From positions 1-64,000 of the forward strand of contig NZ_JAADZV010000009.1 of assembly GCF_010645075.1 (NCBI RefSeq): 64,000 nt of DNA, in the 5' to 3' direction. The translations under genes were made by a program, and so were the position numbers. Every line of letters starts with the position of its first letter. Within the stretch, counting starts at the first letter, position 1. The notes under the pieces were generated by a model that saw only the letters and a program-made list of their open reading frames with translations, ran no database searches and was not told the origin of the DNA. This DNA comes from Flavobacterium limi. Its GTDB lineage: Bacteria; Bacteroidota; Bacteroidia; Flavobacteriales; Flavobacteriaceae. Shown here piece by piece: positions 33,990 to 43,691 of this stretch.

Positions 33990-36900
33990 ATGAAAAAAAA
34001 GTTATATCTATTTTCATTTCTCAGCCTATTTATGCTTTCGCTGGGAATTAATGCGCAGGAAACTACTCCGCTAATTCAGTCTAAACTGGAAGGTACTGTA
34101 GTCGACCAAATCACAAATGAACCCATAATTGGGGCTTCCATAAATATAAAAGGAACAACACACGGTGTACAAACGGATTTAGACGGAAAATTTTATTTCC
34201 AGACAGGACAAAAATATCCGTACACCTTAATCATAAGTTTTCTGGGTTATAAGACGAAAGAATTAGTTGTTGACGGGAGTCCGGTTCGTATTCCATTATC
34301 TGCCGATGTACAGGAACTCACAGACGTTCTGATTGTGGGTTACGGTACGCAAAAGAAAAAGGATTACACCGGTTCTCTTTCGTCTATTTCTGCCGAAATA
34401 AAGACATTGCCTGTTTTATCCGTAGACCGGATTCTTCAGGGAGGAATTCCGGGTGCGCAGGTTACACAATCCAGTGGTCAGCCCGGTGCAGGAACTTCAG
34501 TACGAATCCGTGGGGGAACTTCAATAATTGCTGGTAATGAACCTCTTTATGTAATTGATGGCTTCCCGGTTTATAATGGTGATGGGGCGACTGACTCCGG
34601 TGTGACCAGCGGAGCAAGCATAAACCCTTTATCAAGTCTTAATCCTACAGAAATTGAATCGATTGATGTCTTAAAAGATGCATCAGCTACTGCTATTTAT
34701 GGATCGCGTGGTGCAAACGGAGTAATTTTGATTACTACCAAAAGAGGTAAAAAAAGTCAGCTGGCAGTTACCTATGATGGTTATTATGGGGTTCAAAAAG
34801 TGATCAGTACCATTCCGATGTTAAATGCAGAGCAATGGGGATATTTGAAAAACGATGCTTTGAAAGACTCCGGAAAAGCTCCATTATATACACAGGAACA
34901 ACTCGATCAATTAGGCGAAGGCACAAACTGGCAGGACGAAGCTTATACGGATGCTCCTATACAAAGTCATACCCTTTCCATTACTTCGGGTACTGAACAG
35001 ACAAGGCTTTTATTTTCAGGAAATTATTTCAAACAAGACGGTATCCTTATCAATTCCGGTTTTGACCGCTACTCCGGAAGGCTGAATATTGATCATGATT
35101 TAAATTCGAAATTCAAACTTGGCTTAAATCTAAGCGGAAGCAAAACCCACGCTGATGTTGCTCCTGACGGAGTGGTTCAAAACATTCTTGCTATGGTGCC
35201 CGTTGTTCCTGTACGCGATGCGAATGGACAATTTACTGTAAACAGCAGTTATGGTGCTGCAGTAGCAAATCCAATAGCCACAATGACCCAACAAATAAAT
35301 GAAACTACTACAACAAGGTTTTTATTTAACGGTTTTGGAGAATACAAAATAATTGAAGGGCTAACAGCAAAAGTATCGCTGGGTACAGATATCATTGAAA
35401 ACAAACAAAACAGATACATTCCTTCTACACTCTATGAAAGCCCTGCCGGTGGAAGTGCATCAAAAGGATCGTTATCCTCTCTCAACTGGCTGAATGAAAA
35501 CACCATCAGCTATAAAAGAAAATTTGGCGAAAAACACGCTTTTGATGTTCTTGCCGGATACACACAGCAAAAAACGTCTTCAGAAGTATTTCGCGCAGGC
35601 GCCTCAAATTTTGCCAGTGATGAATTTACCTACAACAATCTTGGATCCGGTACTGTAATAACCACTCCGGCATCCGGGGCTACTGAATGGTCGCTTCAGT
35701 CTTATCTTGCCAGAGTTAATTATGGCTTTGATGACCGTTATCTTTTTACTTTCACTGTAAGGGCTGATGGTTCTTCGCGATTTGGTTCAGACAACAAATG
35801 GGGGACATTTCCTTCTGCCGCTTTTGCCTGGAATGTTTCCAATGAAAAATTCCTGAAGGGAGTTGAGCAAATCAGTTCATTAAAGCTTCGTTTGAGCGCC
35901 GGTTTAACAGGAAATCAGGAGATAAATCCGTATCAGTCGATAGCCAGACTTTCTTATTATCCGTATGTATTTGCTAATACACTGGTACCTGGTTTTGCCC
36001 CAAACAGTTTTGAGAATCCTGATTTAGGATGGGAAACAACAACCCAATATAACTTAGGTGTTGATATTTCCCTATTCAACAATCGGATAAGCCTTACCGG
36101 AGATGTTTATTACAAAAAAACCGAAGATTTATTACTGGAAGTTCCAATTCCTTATACTTCGGGACTCGAAAGTGCTTTTCAAAATTTAGGAGCAGTTGAA
36201 AATAAAGGAATTGAACTGGCTTTGAAAACACTGAATTTTACAGGTGAATTTGAATGGACCAGCAACTTCATTTTTTCAGCTAACCGAAATAAAGTATTGA
36301 GTCTTGGCAATGGTAATGATTTTTTTATTCCTGTTAATCCTGCAACTGCGACAACACCTTCAGGAATTGTAAAGGTAGGACAGCCATTGGGATCGTTTTA
36401 TATGTACAAATTTGACGGCCTGTTTCAGGAAGGAGATGACTTTTCTGCTTCTCCGTTGGCAAATACAAAAGCCGGAAGCCAGAAATTTAAGGATTTAAAT
36501 AATGACGGAAAAATTACTCAGGCAGATGACAGAACAGTCGTAGGCAATTCAGAGCCGCTCTTTTTAGCCAGTTTTACCAACACCTTCCGCTACAAAAATT
36601 TCGATTTGGTTGTTTTTATTAACTCTTCTTATGGAAATAAAATTTTCAACAGATCAGCAGCTGATTATGAACTGGGAACAGGTTATACAGGAGCCTATGC
36701 TACCTTACTGAACCGTTGGACTCCTACCAATACAAATACCAACATTCATCGGGCAGTTGAAGATCCCTCAGCCGTATTATCCGATCGCTATGTCGAAGAC
36801 GGCTCTTACATCCGTTTTAAGAACATTTCTTTAGGCTACACTCTGCCTAAAAAGATTGCGAGCTTTCTCAGTCTAAGCAGTGCCCGGTTTTATATTTCCG

Positions 36901-37046
36901 GTCAAAACCTGATCACGTTTACGAATTATTCAGGTTATGATCCCGAAGTAAATCGAAACGGACAATCTGCACTTAATTCTGGAGTTGACGTGGGCGTTTA
37001 TCCGGGAACTAAAACAATTTTAGGAGGAGTTAGTGTGACTTTCTAA
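33990..37046 (+). CDS. SusC/RagA family TonB-dependent outer-membrane transporter 2
   Basis: TonB-dependent importer of 1018 aa. Signal peptide 1-22 (LSLFMLSLGINAQ), carboxypeptidase-D-like domain about 30-105 (GTVVDQITNEPIIGASINIK), plug from about 110 (DVLIVGYGTQKKKDYTGSLS, LYVIDGFPVYNG, LKDASATAIYGSRGANGVI), then the barrel ending GGVSVTF. Related to SusC 1 and SusC 3 but most divergent in the extracellular loops, so probably a different ligand. Followed 25 bp later by its SusD. Confidence 0.93.
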   Translation: MKKKLYLFSFLSLFMLSLGINAQETTPLIQSKLEGTVVDQITNEPIIGASINIKGTTHGVQTDLDGKFYFQTGQKYPYTLIISFLGYKTKELVVDGSPVRIPLSADVQELTDVLIVGYGTQKKKDYTGSLSSISAEIKTLPVLSVDRILQGGIPGAQVTQSSGQPGAGTSVRIRGGTSIIAGNEPLYVIDGFPVYNGDGATDSGVTSGASINPLSSLNPTEIESIDVLKDASATAIYGSRGANGVILITTKRGKKSQLAVTYDGYYGVQKVISTIPMLNAEQWGYLKNDALKDSGKAPLYTQEQLDQLGEGTNWQDEAYTDAPIQSHTLSITSGTEQTRLLFSGNYFKQDGILINSGFDRYSGRLNIDHDLNSKFKLGLNLSGSKTHADVAPDGVVQNILAMVPVVPVRDANGQFTVNSSYGAAVANPIATMTQQINETTTTRFLFNGFGEYKIIEGLTAKVSLGTDIIENKQNRYIPSTLYESPAGGSASKGSLSSLNWLNENTISYKRKFGEKHAFDVLAGYTQQKTSSEVFRAGASNFASDEFTYNNLGSGTVITTPASGATEWSLQSYLARVNYGFDDRYLFTFTVRADGSSRFGSDNKWGTFPSAAFAWNVSNEKFLKGVEQISSLKLRLSAGLTGNQEINPYQSIARLSYYPYVFANTLVPGFAPNSFENPDLGWETTTQYNLGVDISLFNNRISLTGDVYYKKTEDLLLEVPIPYTSGLESAFQNLGAVENKGIELALKTLNFTGEFEWTSNFIFSANRNKVLSLGNGNDFFIPVNPATATTPSGIVKVGQPLGSFYMYKFDGLFQEGDDFSASPLANTKAGSQKFKDLNNDGKITQADDRTVVGNSEPLFLASFTNTFRYKNFDLVVFINSSYGNKIFNRSAADYELGTGYTGAYATLLNRWTPTNTNTNIHRAVEDPSAVLSDRYVEDGSYIRFKNISLGYTLPKKIASFLSLSSARFYISGQNLITFTNYSGYDPEVNRNGQSALNSGVDVGVYPGTKTILGGVSVTF

Positions 37047-37071
37047 AATTTAATACTATAAAATATTTAAT

Positions 37072-38604
37072 ATGAAAAAGATACATTTTTTACTTATTGC
37101 TGTTTCTCTTGGTTTAGCAGCATGTACTTCGTTAGAAGAAGATCCTCAATCCTTTATTTCACCCGGTCAGTTTTACAAAACCTCCGGTGATGCTGTTGCA
37201 GCGGTCAATTCAATTTATTTCCACTTAAATCAAAACGATATTGTGGGACAGCCAATATATAACTCACTGTACAACACCGGAATGGATTTTATGACGGATG
37301 ATCTTAGTGCCGGACCAGGCTCTCCAAACCCGGATGTGAGATCCCTTTCTGCCTTAACACATTCTTCTACTTTACTTCGTGGAAAAGAAAGCTGGCAGCA
37401 GCACTATTCTGCTATAAACAAAGCCAATGTTGCTATTGAAAGAATTCCGGGAATTACAATGGATGAAAAATTGAAAAGCAGGTTATTAGGTGAAGCCAAA
37501 TTCCTGCGCGCCTTGTATTATTTTGATTTAGTGAGGCAATTTGGAGGTGTGCCTCTATTATTGACCGATCAGACCCAGCTTTCAATTGAACAGCTTCAGG
37601 TACCAAGAAATACTGCAGATGAAATTTATACACAGATAATTACAGACTTAAAAGAATCGGTAAACTCGTTTAAGGCTGGAGGAACCGGAGAACCTGGACG
37701 CGCAACTGAAGGTGCTGCCAAATCATTATTATCAAAAGTATACCTTACCAAACGTGATTGGGCAAATGCCATAACTACAGCAGAAGAAGTAATTAATGGA
37801 ACTTATGGCTATGGATTGCTGGATGATTATGCACAGGTATTTTTGCCGGCGTACAAAAACAGCAAAGAACATATCTTTTCGGTTCAGTTTAATGCAGCTG
37901 CCAATATAACCAATGCGGTAACTGCTCGTGATATCGCAACCGGAATACCCGGCTTAAAAGGTTCTTACGGAGATCAATTGACTTTTTATACCAAAGGAAC
38001 AGATAAATATTTCAGCATTTACAAATTATACACGCCTAAAGATAAAAGACGTAATGTAAGTTTTGTAACCAAATACAAAAGTCCAACCAATGGAAAGTGG
38101 TACGGAAACCTGCACGATAGTAAAGTTCCGGGTGATTCAATCCCTTACATCAACAAATATTGGGATCCCAATTATGCAAGCACCGGAAAATCTGAAGCTA
38201 ATGCCAATATATTACGTTTCGCCGAAGTATTGTTAATCCATTCAGAAGCTGAAAATGAATTAAACGGCCCAACCGAAAAAGCCTATACTTCGCTTAATAA
38301 AGTACGAAAAAGAGCTGGTTTGGACGATCTTGTGACTGGTCTGACAAAAGATGAGTTTCGGGAAGCAGTTTACCTCGACAGAAGGCTGGAACTTGTTGGG
38401 GAATATCAAAGATATTTTGACCTCATCCGTCAAACGGGAGCTGAAGTTACAGGCGTTGGACCTGAAGGACGTGGCACATTGCTTAAAAATCTTCAGGCTG
38501 TTGGAAAAACAAACGTAGCAGCAAGGCATTATCTATTTCCAATTCCTGAATTTGAAATTGAACGGAATAAAAAACTAAAAGGCGCCCAAAATCCTGGTTG
38601 GTAA
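37072..38604 (+). CDS. SusD/RagB family surface lipoprotein 2
   Basis: Outer-membrane ligand-binding lipoprotein of 510 aa. Lipobox GLAAC with Cys18. SusD landmarks: GQFYKTSGDAVAAVNSIYFH, LLGEAKFLRALYYFDLVRQF, GAAKSLLSKVYLTKRDW, YLDRRLELVGEYQRYFDLIR and the end HYLFPIPEFEIERN. Its ligand is unknown. It ends 23 bp before sulfatase 3. Confidence 0.92.
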   Translation: MKKIHFLLIAVSLGLAACTSLEEDPQSFISPGQFYKTSGDAVAAVNSIYFHLNQNDIVGQPIYNSLYNTGMDFMTDDLSAGPGSPNPDVRSLSALTHSSTLLRGKESWQQHYSAINKANVAIERIPGITMDEKLKSRLLGEAKFLRALYYFDLVRQFGGVPLLLTDQTQLSIEQLQVPRNTADEIYTQIITDLKESVNSFKAGGTGEPGRATEGAAKSLLSKVYLTKRDWANAITTAEEVINGTYGYGLLDDYAQVFLPAYKNSKEHIFSVQFNAAANITNAVTARDIATGIPGLKGSYGDQLTFYTKGTDKYFSIYKLYTPKDKRRNVSFVTKYKSPTNGKWYGNLHDSKVPGDSIPYINKYWDPNYASTGKSEANANILRFAEVLLIHSEAENELNGPTEKAYTSLNKVRKRAGLDDLVTGLTKDEFREAVYLDRRLELVGEYQRYFDLIRQTGAEVTGVGPEGRGTLLKNLQAVGKTNVAARHYLFPIPEFEIERNKKLKGAQNPGW

Positions 38605-38627
38605 TAATAACTCTAAAAAAGATACAG

Positions 38628-40904
38628 ATGAATATCAATAAAATTTTAATTGCAGCAGCAACTTTATTCGGGACAAATACCCTTATAGCACAGCATCAGC
38701 CTATTCAGCCCTTTCAGGGAAAGGTTGGGAAAACACTTGATGAATCAACTCAGTGGTGGCCGGAAAAAGTTAAGGCAAAAAAAGATGCTCCAAATGTATT
38801 ATGGATTCTGCTTGACGATGCCGGTTTTGGTTCCTCATCAGCATTTGGCGGTTTGGTAGAGACTCCAAATTTTGAAGCTCTTGCTAATAATGGTCTGCGT
38901 TATACCAACTTTCATACAACCGGTATCTGCAGCCCAACACGAGCCGCTTTATTAACCGGACGAAACCATCACAAAGTAGCTATGGGACATCATGCCGAAT
39001 TAGGAATCGGAGAACCGGGTTACTTAGGTGAAATTCCGTTGGAAGCCGGAACTGTAGCCGAAATTTTTCGTGAAAATGGCTACAATACCTTTGCACTTGG
39101 CAAATGGCACGGTATCCAGCCGGCACAGCAAAGCCTTAATGGTCCGTTTAACCGATACCCAACCGGACGCGGATTTGAACAATTTTACGGATTCTACGGC
39201 GGAGCAACAGACCAATGGCATCCACAGCTTAGCGATGGGATCAATGAGATTAATATTGAACCGAATACCAAACATTTGAATGAATTATTGGCTGATAAAG
39301 CCATTTCATACATAGCCAACCAAAAGTCAACAGATCCTGAAAAACCGTTTTTTGTGTATTACGCAACTGGGGCAACACATTCTCCTCACCATGTTGCCAA
39401 AGAGTGGAGCGATAAGTATAAAGGTAAATTCGATAAAGGCTGGGACTGGTACCGTCAGGAAGTATTTAAACGCCAAACAGTTTTGGGATTACTGCAGAAA
39501 GGAACTGTTTTACCTCCTCGTCAGGCAGGCGTACAGGACTGGAATAGCCTGTCTGCTGATGAAAAGAAAGTATATGCCCGTTTCATGGAAAATTATGCGG
39601 GTTTTCTTGCTTACACCGATCACGAAATTGGACGCGTAGTTGACTTTTTAAAACGTTCAGACTTATTGGATAATACGCTGATTTTTTTAATAATTGGTGA
39701 TAACGGAGGCAGTAAAGAAGGAACTTACAGCGGCTCTCTGGGCATAGGAGAACGCAATACTGCCGGCAGCAATGTGCCATTTTTACTGGAAAATTTAGAC
39801 AAAATCGGAACAGAGAAATCAAATCCGAATTATCCGCTGGGATGGTCTCAGGCTTGTAATACGCCTTTCCGTTACTGGAAAAGTGATGCCAACAGCGAGG
39901 GAGCGACACACAATCCGTTGATCGTGCACTGGCCAAACGGAATAAAAGAAAAAGGTGGTATCCGTACCCAATACAGTCATGTTTCGGATATTTTGCCTAC
40001 AACGGTTGAACTTGCAAAAGTGAGCGTTCCTGAAATCATTAATGGATATCCGCAATGGCCAATTCAGGGAACCAGTTTTGCATTTTCTTTCAACGACGGA
40101 AAGGCGCCAACACGTCATCATGTACAATATTATGAACTTCACGGAGGCCGTTCGATTTACAAAGACGGCTGGAAAGCAAGCGTATATCATCCGCGAAATT
40201 ATTCCGGTGACACAGCAAGCACAGATCCGAATTTCAACCCACGCCCTTTCAGTCAGGACAAATGGGAACTTTACAACCTGAACGAAGACTGGAATGAAAT
40301 CAATGATCTTGCTTCAAAAAATCCGGAAAAGCTGAAAGAACTTCAGGATTTGTTTGACAGCGAAGCCAAAAACAATAACGTCTATCCTTTACACAGTTAT
40401 CAGGAAGGATTGGCAAAACCTGTAATCAAGCCAAAAACCGTAATTCTAGAAGGAGTATCACAAAAAATTCAGGTGAATATTGGAAAAGGAGCTGTAACCA
40501 TTACTGCCAGTATAGAAACTTCAAACAAAACGGATGAAGGCGTAATATTTGCAAACGGAGGTCTGTTGGGTGGTTCAAGCTTATACATCAAAGACGGAAA
40601 ATTACAATACATCCTTAACAATGGACTGGAAGAAAAAATCCTAACAGCATCAAAACCAATTAATATTGGAAAAAACACCATCAAACTGGAATATACCGAT
40701 TCTAAAAGCATCATATTATTTCTAAATGGTGAAAAAGTAGCTGAAGAAACAAATATAAATCGTGGAAAATACCTCAACAGTATCTCTAGCGAAGGAATTA
40801 GCGTGGGTAAAGATTTAAATTCTCCGGTAACCAAATCCTATCCGTGGCCATTTGCATTTAAAGGAAAAGTAACGAAAATTGTGATTGAGCAAAGTGTACA
40901 ATAG
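38628..40904 (+). CDS. Arylsulfatase 3 with C-terminal LamG-like domain
   Basis: Exported AtsA-type arylsulfatase of 758 aa. I start at the Met at 38628 because it gives a clean signal peptide (NKILIAAATLFGTNTLIAQ); the upstream Met at 38598 would overlap susD. Metal ligands Asp63-Asp64 (WILLDDAGF), formylglycine precursor Cys101 in CSPTRAALLTGRNHH, GKWH intact, TGATHSPHH and GDNGGS present. The C-terminal about 160 residues form a concanavalin-like (LamG-type) domain, as in long arylsulfatases. Hydrolyses sulfate esters, probably in the periplasm. Confidence 0.92.
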   Translation: MNINKILIAAATLFGTNTLIAQHQPIQPFQGKVGKTLDESTQWWPEKVKAKKDAPNVLWILLDDAGFGSSSAFGGLVETPNFEALANNGLRYTNFHTTGICSPTRAALLTGRNHHKVAMGHHAELGIGEPGYLGEIPLEAGTVAEIFRENGYNTFALGKWHGIQPAQQSLNGPFNRYPTGRGFEQFYGFYGGATDQWHPQLSDGINEINIEPNTKHLNELLADKAISYIANQKSTDPEKPFFVYYATGATHSPHHVAKEWSDKYKGKFDKGWDWYRQEVFKRQTVLGLLQKGTVLPPRQAGVQDWNSLSADEKKVYARFMENYAGFLAYTDHEIGRVVDFLKRSDLLDNTLIFLIIGDNGGSKEGTYSGSLGIGERNTAGSNVPFLLENLDKIGTEKSNPNYPLGWSQACNTPFRYWKSDANSEGATHNPLIVHWPNGIKEKGGIRTQYSHVSDILPTTVELAKVSVPEIINGYPQWPIQGTSFAFSFNDGKAPTRHHVQYYELHGGRSIYKDGWKASVYHPRNYSGDTASTDPNFNPRPFSQDKWELYNLNEDWNEINDLASKNPEKLKELQDLFDSEAKNNNVYPLHSYQEGLAKPVIKPKTVILEGVSQKIQVNIGKGAVTITASIETSNKTDEGVIFANGGLLGGSSLYIKDGKLQYILNNGLEEKILTASKPINIGKNTIKLEYTDSKSIILFLNGEKVAEETNINRGKYLNSISSEGISVGKDLNSPVTKSYPWPFAFKGKVTKIVIEQSVQ

Positions 40905-40942
40905 TGAATTGTAAATAACCCGTTGGATGTAATTGTTAAAAA

Positions 40943-41061
40943 CGTCAGTTCGAGTGTTTTTTGTGCAGAGAAGCGGAATAAAAAATGTATCGAGAACCGT
41001 TTTTAATGATAATTTTTCTGTTCTCGATACAATTTTCTATCGAAAATCACTCGAACTGACG
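40943..41061. repeat. Nested palindromic element between sulfatase 3 and the M28-like gene
   Basis: Outer perfect 14-bp arms CGTCAGTTCGAGTG (40943-40956) / CACTCGAACTGACG (41048-41061) enclose inner perfect 11-bp arms GTATCGAGAAC (40987-40997) / GTTCTCGATAC (41020-41030). A REP-like cruciform element inserted inside the operon. Confidence 0.7.
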
Positions 41062-41113
41062 AAAAATGATCATAAAAAACTAATTACAGTCAACAAGTTA
41101 AATCTAAGAAAGT

Positions 41114-42373
41114 ATGAAATCAAAATATTCATTCATTACAGTTTTGCTGTTATATGTGATTACAACAATTGGTCAGAACAAACCGGAAGCTGATTTTTTT
41201 AATGGCAGTCAATTGTTTTCAACAGTACAAAAATTTGTTTCTCTTGGCGAACACCGTACAGGAACACCAACCGATCTGGCTACTTCAGATTGGTTGGGTA
41301 AAGAACTCGCTTCTTATGGATACGATGTAAAGCATCTGTATTTTCCAATCAGGCAATTCTTTCCGGAAAAAGTATCCCTGTCAAACGGAAAGGAAACCAT
41401 AAAAGCCTTTCCGTTATGGTGGGTAAATGAACACGCTAACCATAATGTAACCGGTACTTTGGTGAATGTAAATAAAGCTAAAGCGCTTGACAAAAGTAAT
41501 ATCGCATTAATTCACCTTCCAATCAAACAAAAAGTCAATTCTAAAATTTATATTGATTCGATTATTAATCTGGGAGTTAAGGGCATAGTTGCGATTACCG
41601 ACAATCAGTCGGGCGAAATTGAAGCCTATAACACCTACAAAGATCAACAGCCATGGAAAGTGCCGATTATCTTAATTGCGCCTAAAGACAGTGCTAAAGT
41701 ACAGGCGTTTGTAAAAAATGGCAAACCGGTTACACTGGCAATTAATGGCACTTTTAAAGATGTTAAAGGCCGTAATGTTTATGGTACAATTGGTAATGGT
41801 AGTGAGTATATCGTTATTTCAACACCAATCAGCGGCTGGTTTACCTGTGGCGGAGAACGTGGCTCGGGTATCGCTATCTGGCTGTCACTGGCCAAATGGG
41901 CAGCTTCCCAAAAATCGAAATATACCTTTGTATTTACGGGCAATTCAGGTCATGAACATGCTTTTAAGGGTGCGCATGAATTTTTGGAACTAAATGCACC
42001 GCCAGTAGATAAAACGCATCTTTGGATTCACTTTGGTGCGGGTGCAGCCACCTTAGAATATAAAAATACTGCGACAGGATTAGTCAAACAAAACAATGCT
42101 GACCCAAAACGGAGATTTTTCTATAATGATCCTGTAAAAAAATCATTCGATACTTCATTTTCAGGAATTAACGCGGTATACGTTTTAGCAAATGAAAATC
42201 CGGGTGGAGAACTTATTTATGTTGCAAAAAAAGGCTACAAACGATTTGCAGGTGTATCCTATGCTCATCCCTTTTTTCATGTAAATACAGATGATGCCAA
42301 TACCACTTCTCCGGAAATTCTGGAAGAAACTGCAAAGGCTTTTAGAGATTTTATCAAAGAGGATATTAAATAG
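41114..42373 (+). CDS. Exported M28-peptidase-like protein with PA-type insert
   Basis: A 419-aa protein with signal peptide (FITVLLLYVITTIGQ). The layout resembles M28 aminopeptidase-like proteins: an N-terminal segment TVQKFVSLGEHRTGTPTDLA, a PA-type region around 110-200, and a C-terminal catalytic-like core. The M28 metal site is not conserved: where active members have HxD and GxxDNxSG, this one has STPISGWFTCGGERGSGIA. GHEH at about 276-279 (NSGHEHAF) might bind metal in another way. Function therefore uncertain; possibly a hydrolase of a small molecule. Within the sulfatase operon. Confidence 0.65.
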   Translation: MKSKYSFITVLLLYVITTIGQNKPEADFFNGSQLFSTVQKFVSLGEHRTGTPTDLATSDWLGKELASYGYDVKHLYFPIRQFFPEKVSLSNGKETIKAFPLWWVNEHANHNVTGTLVNVNKAKALDKSNIALIHLPIKQKVNSKIYIDSIINLGVKGIVAITDNQSGEIEAYNTYKDQQPWKVPIILIAPKDSAKVQAFVKNGKPVTLAINGTFKDVKGRNVYGTIGNGSEYIVISTPISGWFTCGGERGSGIAIWLSLAKWAASQKSKYTFVFTGNSGHEHAFKGAHEFLELNAPPVDKTHLWIHFGAGAATLEYKNTATGLVKQNNADPKRRFFYNDPVKKSFDTSFSGINAVYVLANENPGGELIYVAKKGYKRFAGVSYAHPFFHVNTDDANTTSPEILEETAKAFRDFIKEDIK

Positions 42374-42379
42374 TAAAAT

Positions 42380-43651
42380 ATGAATACATCATCCAATTCT
42401 TCACGACGATCGTTTCTAAAAATGGCCGGATTAGCAGCTACTTTACCCATGGTTTCTTCAGCTATGCCCATTTTGCCTGATTCCCATCCGGAGTCAACTT
42501 TCGGAAATAAGCTGTTGGTCGCTGAGATTAAAGTCTATAAAGTAAAAGTGAATCAAAGAGGAAGCTGGTATTTCATTGAATTGATTACAGATAAAGGTTT
42601 ATCCGGATTTGGTGAAGCGTCGCATGCTTTTGGAAATTCCAGTGAAGGAGAAAAAGACCTGCATGCAGCACTATCCTATTTTTTTGAACTTGTCAAAAAC
42701 CAATCGCCGTTCAACATTGAACAATTCAGGCAACGTAGTTGGAATAGAGCAATTCAGTCCAAAATTTCCGGCACAGCATTTAGTGGCATTGAACAGGCGC
42801 TATGGGATTTAAAAGGCAAAGCCCTTGGAGTTCCGGTATATGAATTGCTTGGAGGTAAACTGAGAGACACAGTTAAAGTTTATGCCAATATAAACCGTGC
42901 CAACAACGATAAAGAAAATAGCGGACACCGATCAGTAGCTAACTTTCAGCGAAACGCCGAAGAAGCCATCAAAAATGGATTCAAGGCAGTTAAACTAGCT
43001 CCTTTCGATGAAATGGCTCCGTTAACTTCTTCCCCTTCAAAGTTGAAAGCTGATATTGATTATGCTGTGAATTGTATCCAAACCATTCGCCAGACAATTG
43101 GTAGTGATATTGAATTGCTTATTGATGTTCATAGTCATTTAAACCGTGATTTAGCCATCGAAACAGCCAAGCGGCTTGAACAATATAACCTTTACTGGTT
43201 TGAAGAGCCTGTAAATCCGGAAAAATTTGTTCAGGAAACAAAAGAAATCAAAGACAATATCAAGCAAAATCTGGCTGGAGGTGAGGCAATTTTTGGGGTC
43301 GAAGGTTTTGCCCCTTTGCTAAAATCAAATGCATTGAGCATCATTATGCCGGATGTAAAACATTGCGGCGGCTTACAGGAGTTGAAAAACATTGCAGTTA
43401 TAGCTAATGCTTTGGGCAGCGTACGTGTTGCACCACATAACCCAAGCGGACCGGTTGCAACAGCAGTTTCAGCACATTTGTGCGCGAATATTCTAAATTT
43501 TGCCATTCTCGAACTGGCTTATGGCGAAGTGCCATGGCGTGCAGAACTGCTTAACCCTCCGGAACAGTTTGTAAACGGTAATATTGTCATAAATGACGAT
43601 CCTGGTTTTGGCTTTACACTGAATAAAAAATTGATTGCCACTTTGATTTAA
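42380..43651 (+). CDS. Tat-exported mandelate racemase / muconate lactonizing enzyme family protein
   Basis: Enolase-superfamily enzyme of 423 aa. It begins with a twin-arginine signal (SSRRSFLKMAGLAATLPMVS), unusual for this normally cytoplasmic superfamily. Metal ligands are visible as Asp in ELLIDVHSHLN, Glu in WFEEPVNPEK and Glu in AGGEAIFG; a Lys in AVKLAPFDEM and His in VAPHNPSGP are candidate acid/base residues, the last resembling sugar-acid dehydratases. Predicted dehydratase or racemase of a carboxylate in the periplasm. Starts 6 bp after the M28-like gene. Confidence 0.87.
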   Translation: MNTSSNSSRRSFLKMAGLAATLPMVSSAMPILPDSHPESTFGNKLLVAEIKVYKVKVNQRGSWYFIELITDKGLSGFGEASHAFGNSSEGEKDLHAALSYFFELVKNQSPFNIEQFRQRSWNRAIQSKISGTAFSGIEQALWDLKGKALGVPVYELLGGKLRDTVKVYANINRANNDKENSGHRSVANFQRNAEEAIKNGFKAVKLAPFDEMAPLTSSPSKLKADIDYAVNCIQTIRQTIGSDIELLIDVHSHLNRDLAIETAKRLEQYNLYWFEEPVNPEKFVQETKEIKDNIKQNLAGGEAIFGVEGFAPLLKSNALSIIMPDVKHCGGLQELKNIAVIANALGSVRVAPHNPSGPVATAVSAHLCANILNFAILELAYGEVPWRAELLNPPEQFVNGNIVINDDPGFGFTLNKKLIATLI

Positions 43652-43691
43652 AACATCAAAGAGTAATAAAATAACATTTAAAAAAATTACA

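Noticed and set aside
40933-41193. Plus-strand ORF of 86 codons between sulfatase 3 and the M28-like gene
   Set aside because: Covers the nested palindrome and runs into the next gene in another frame.
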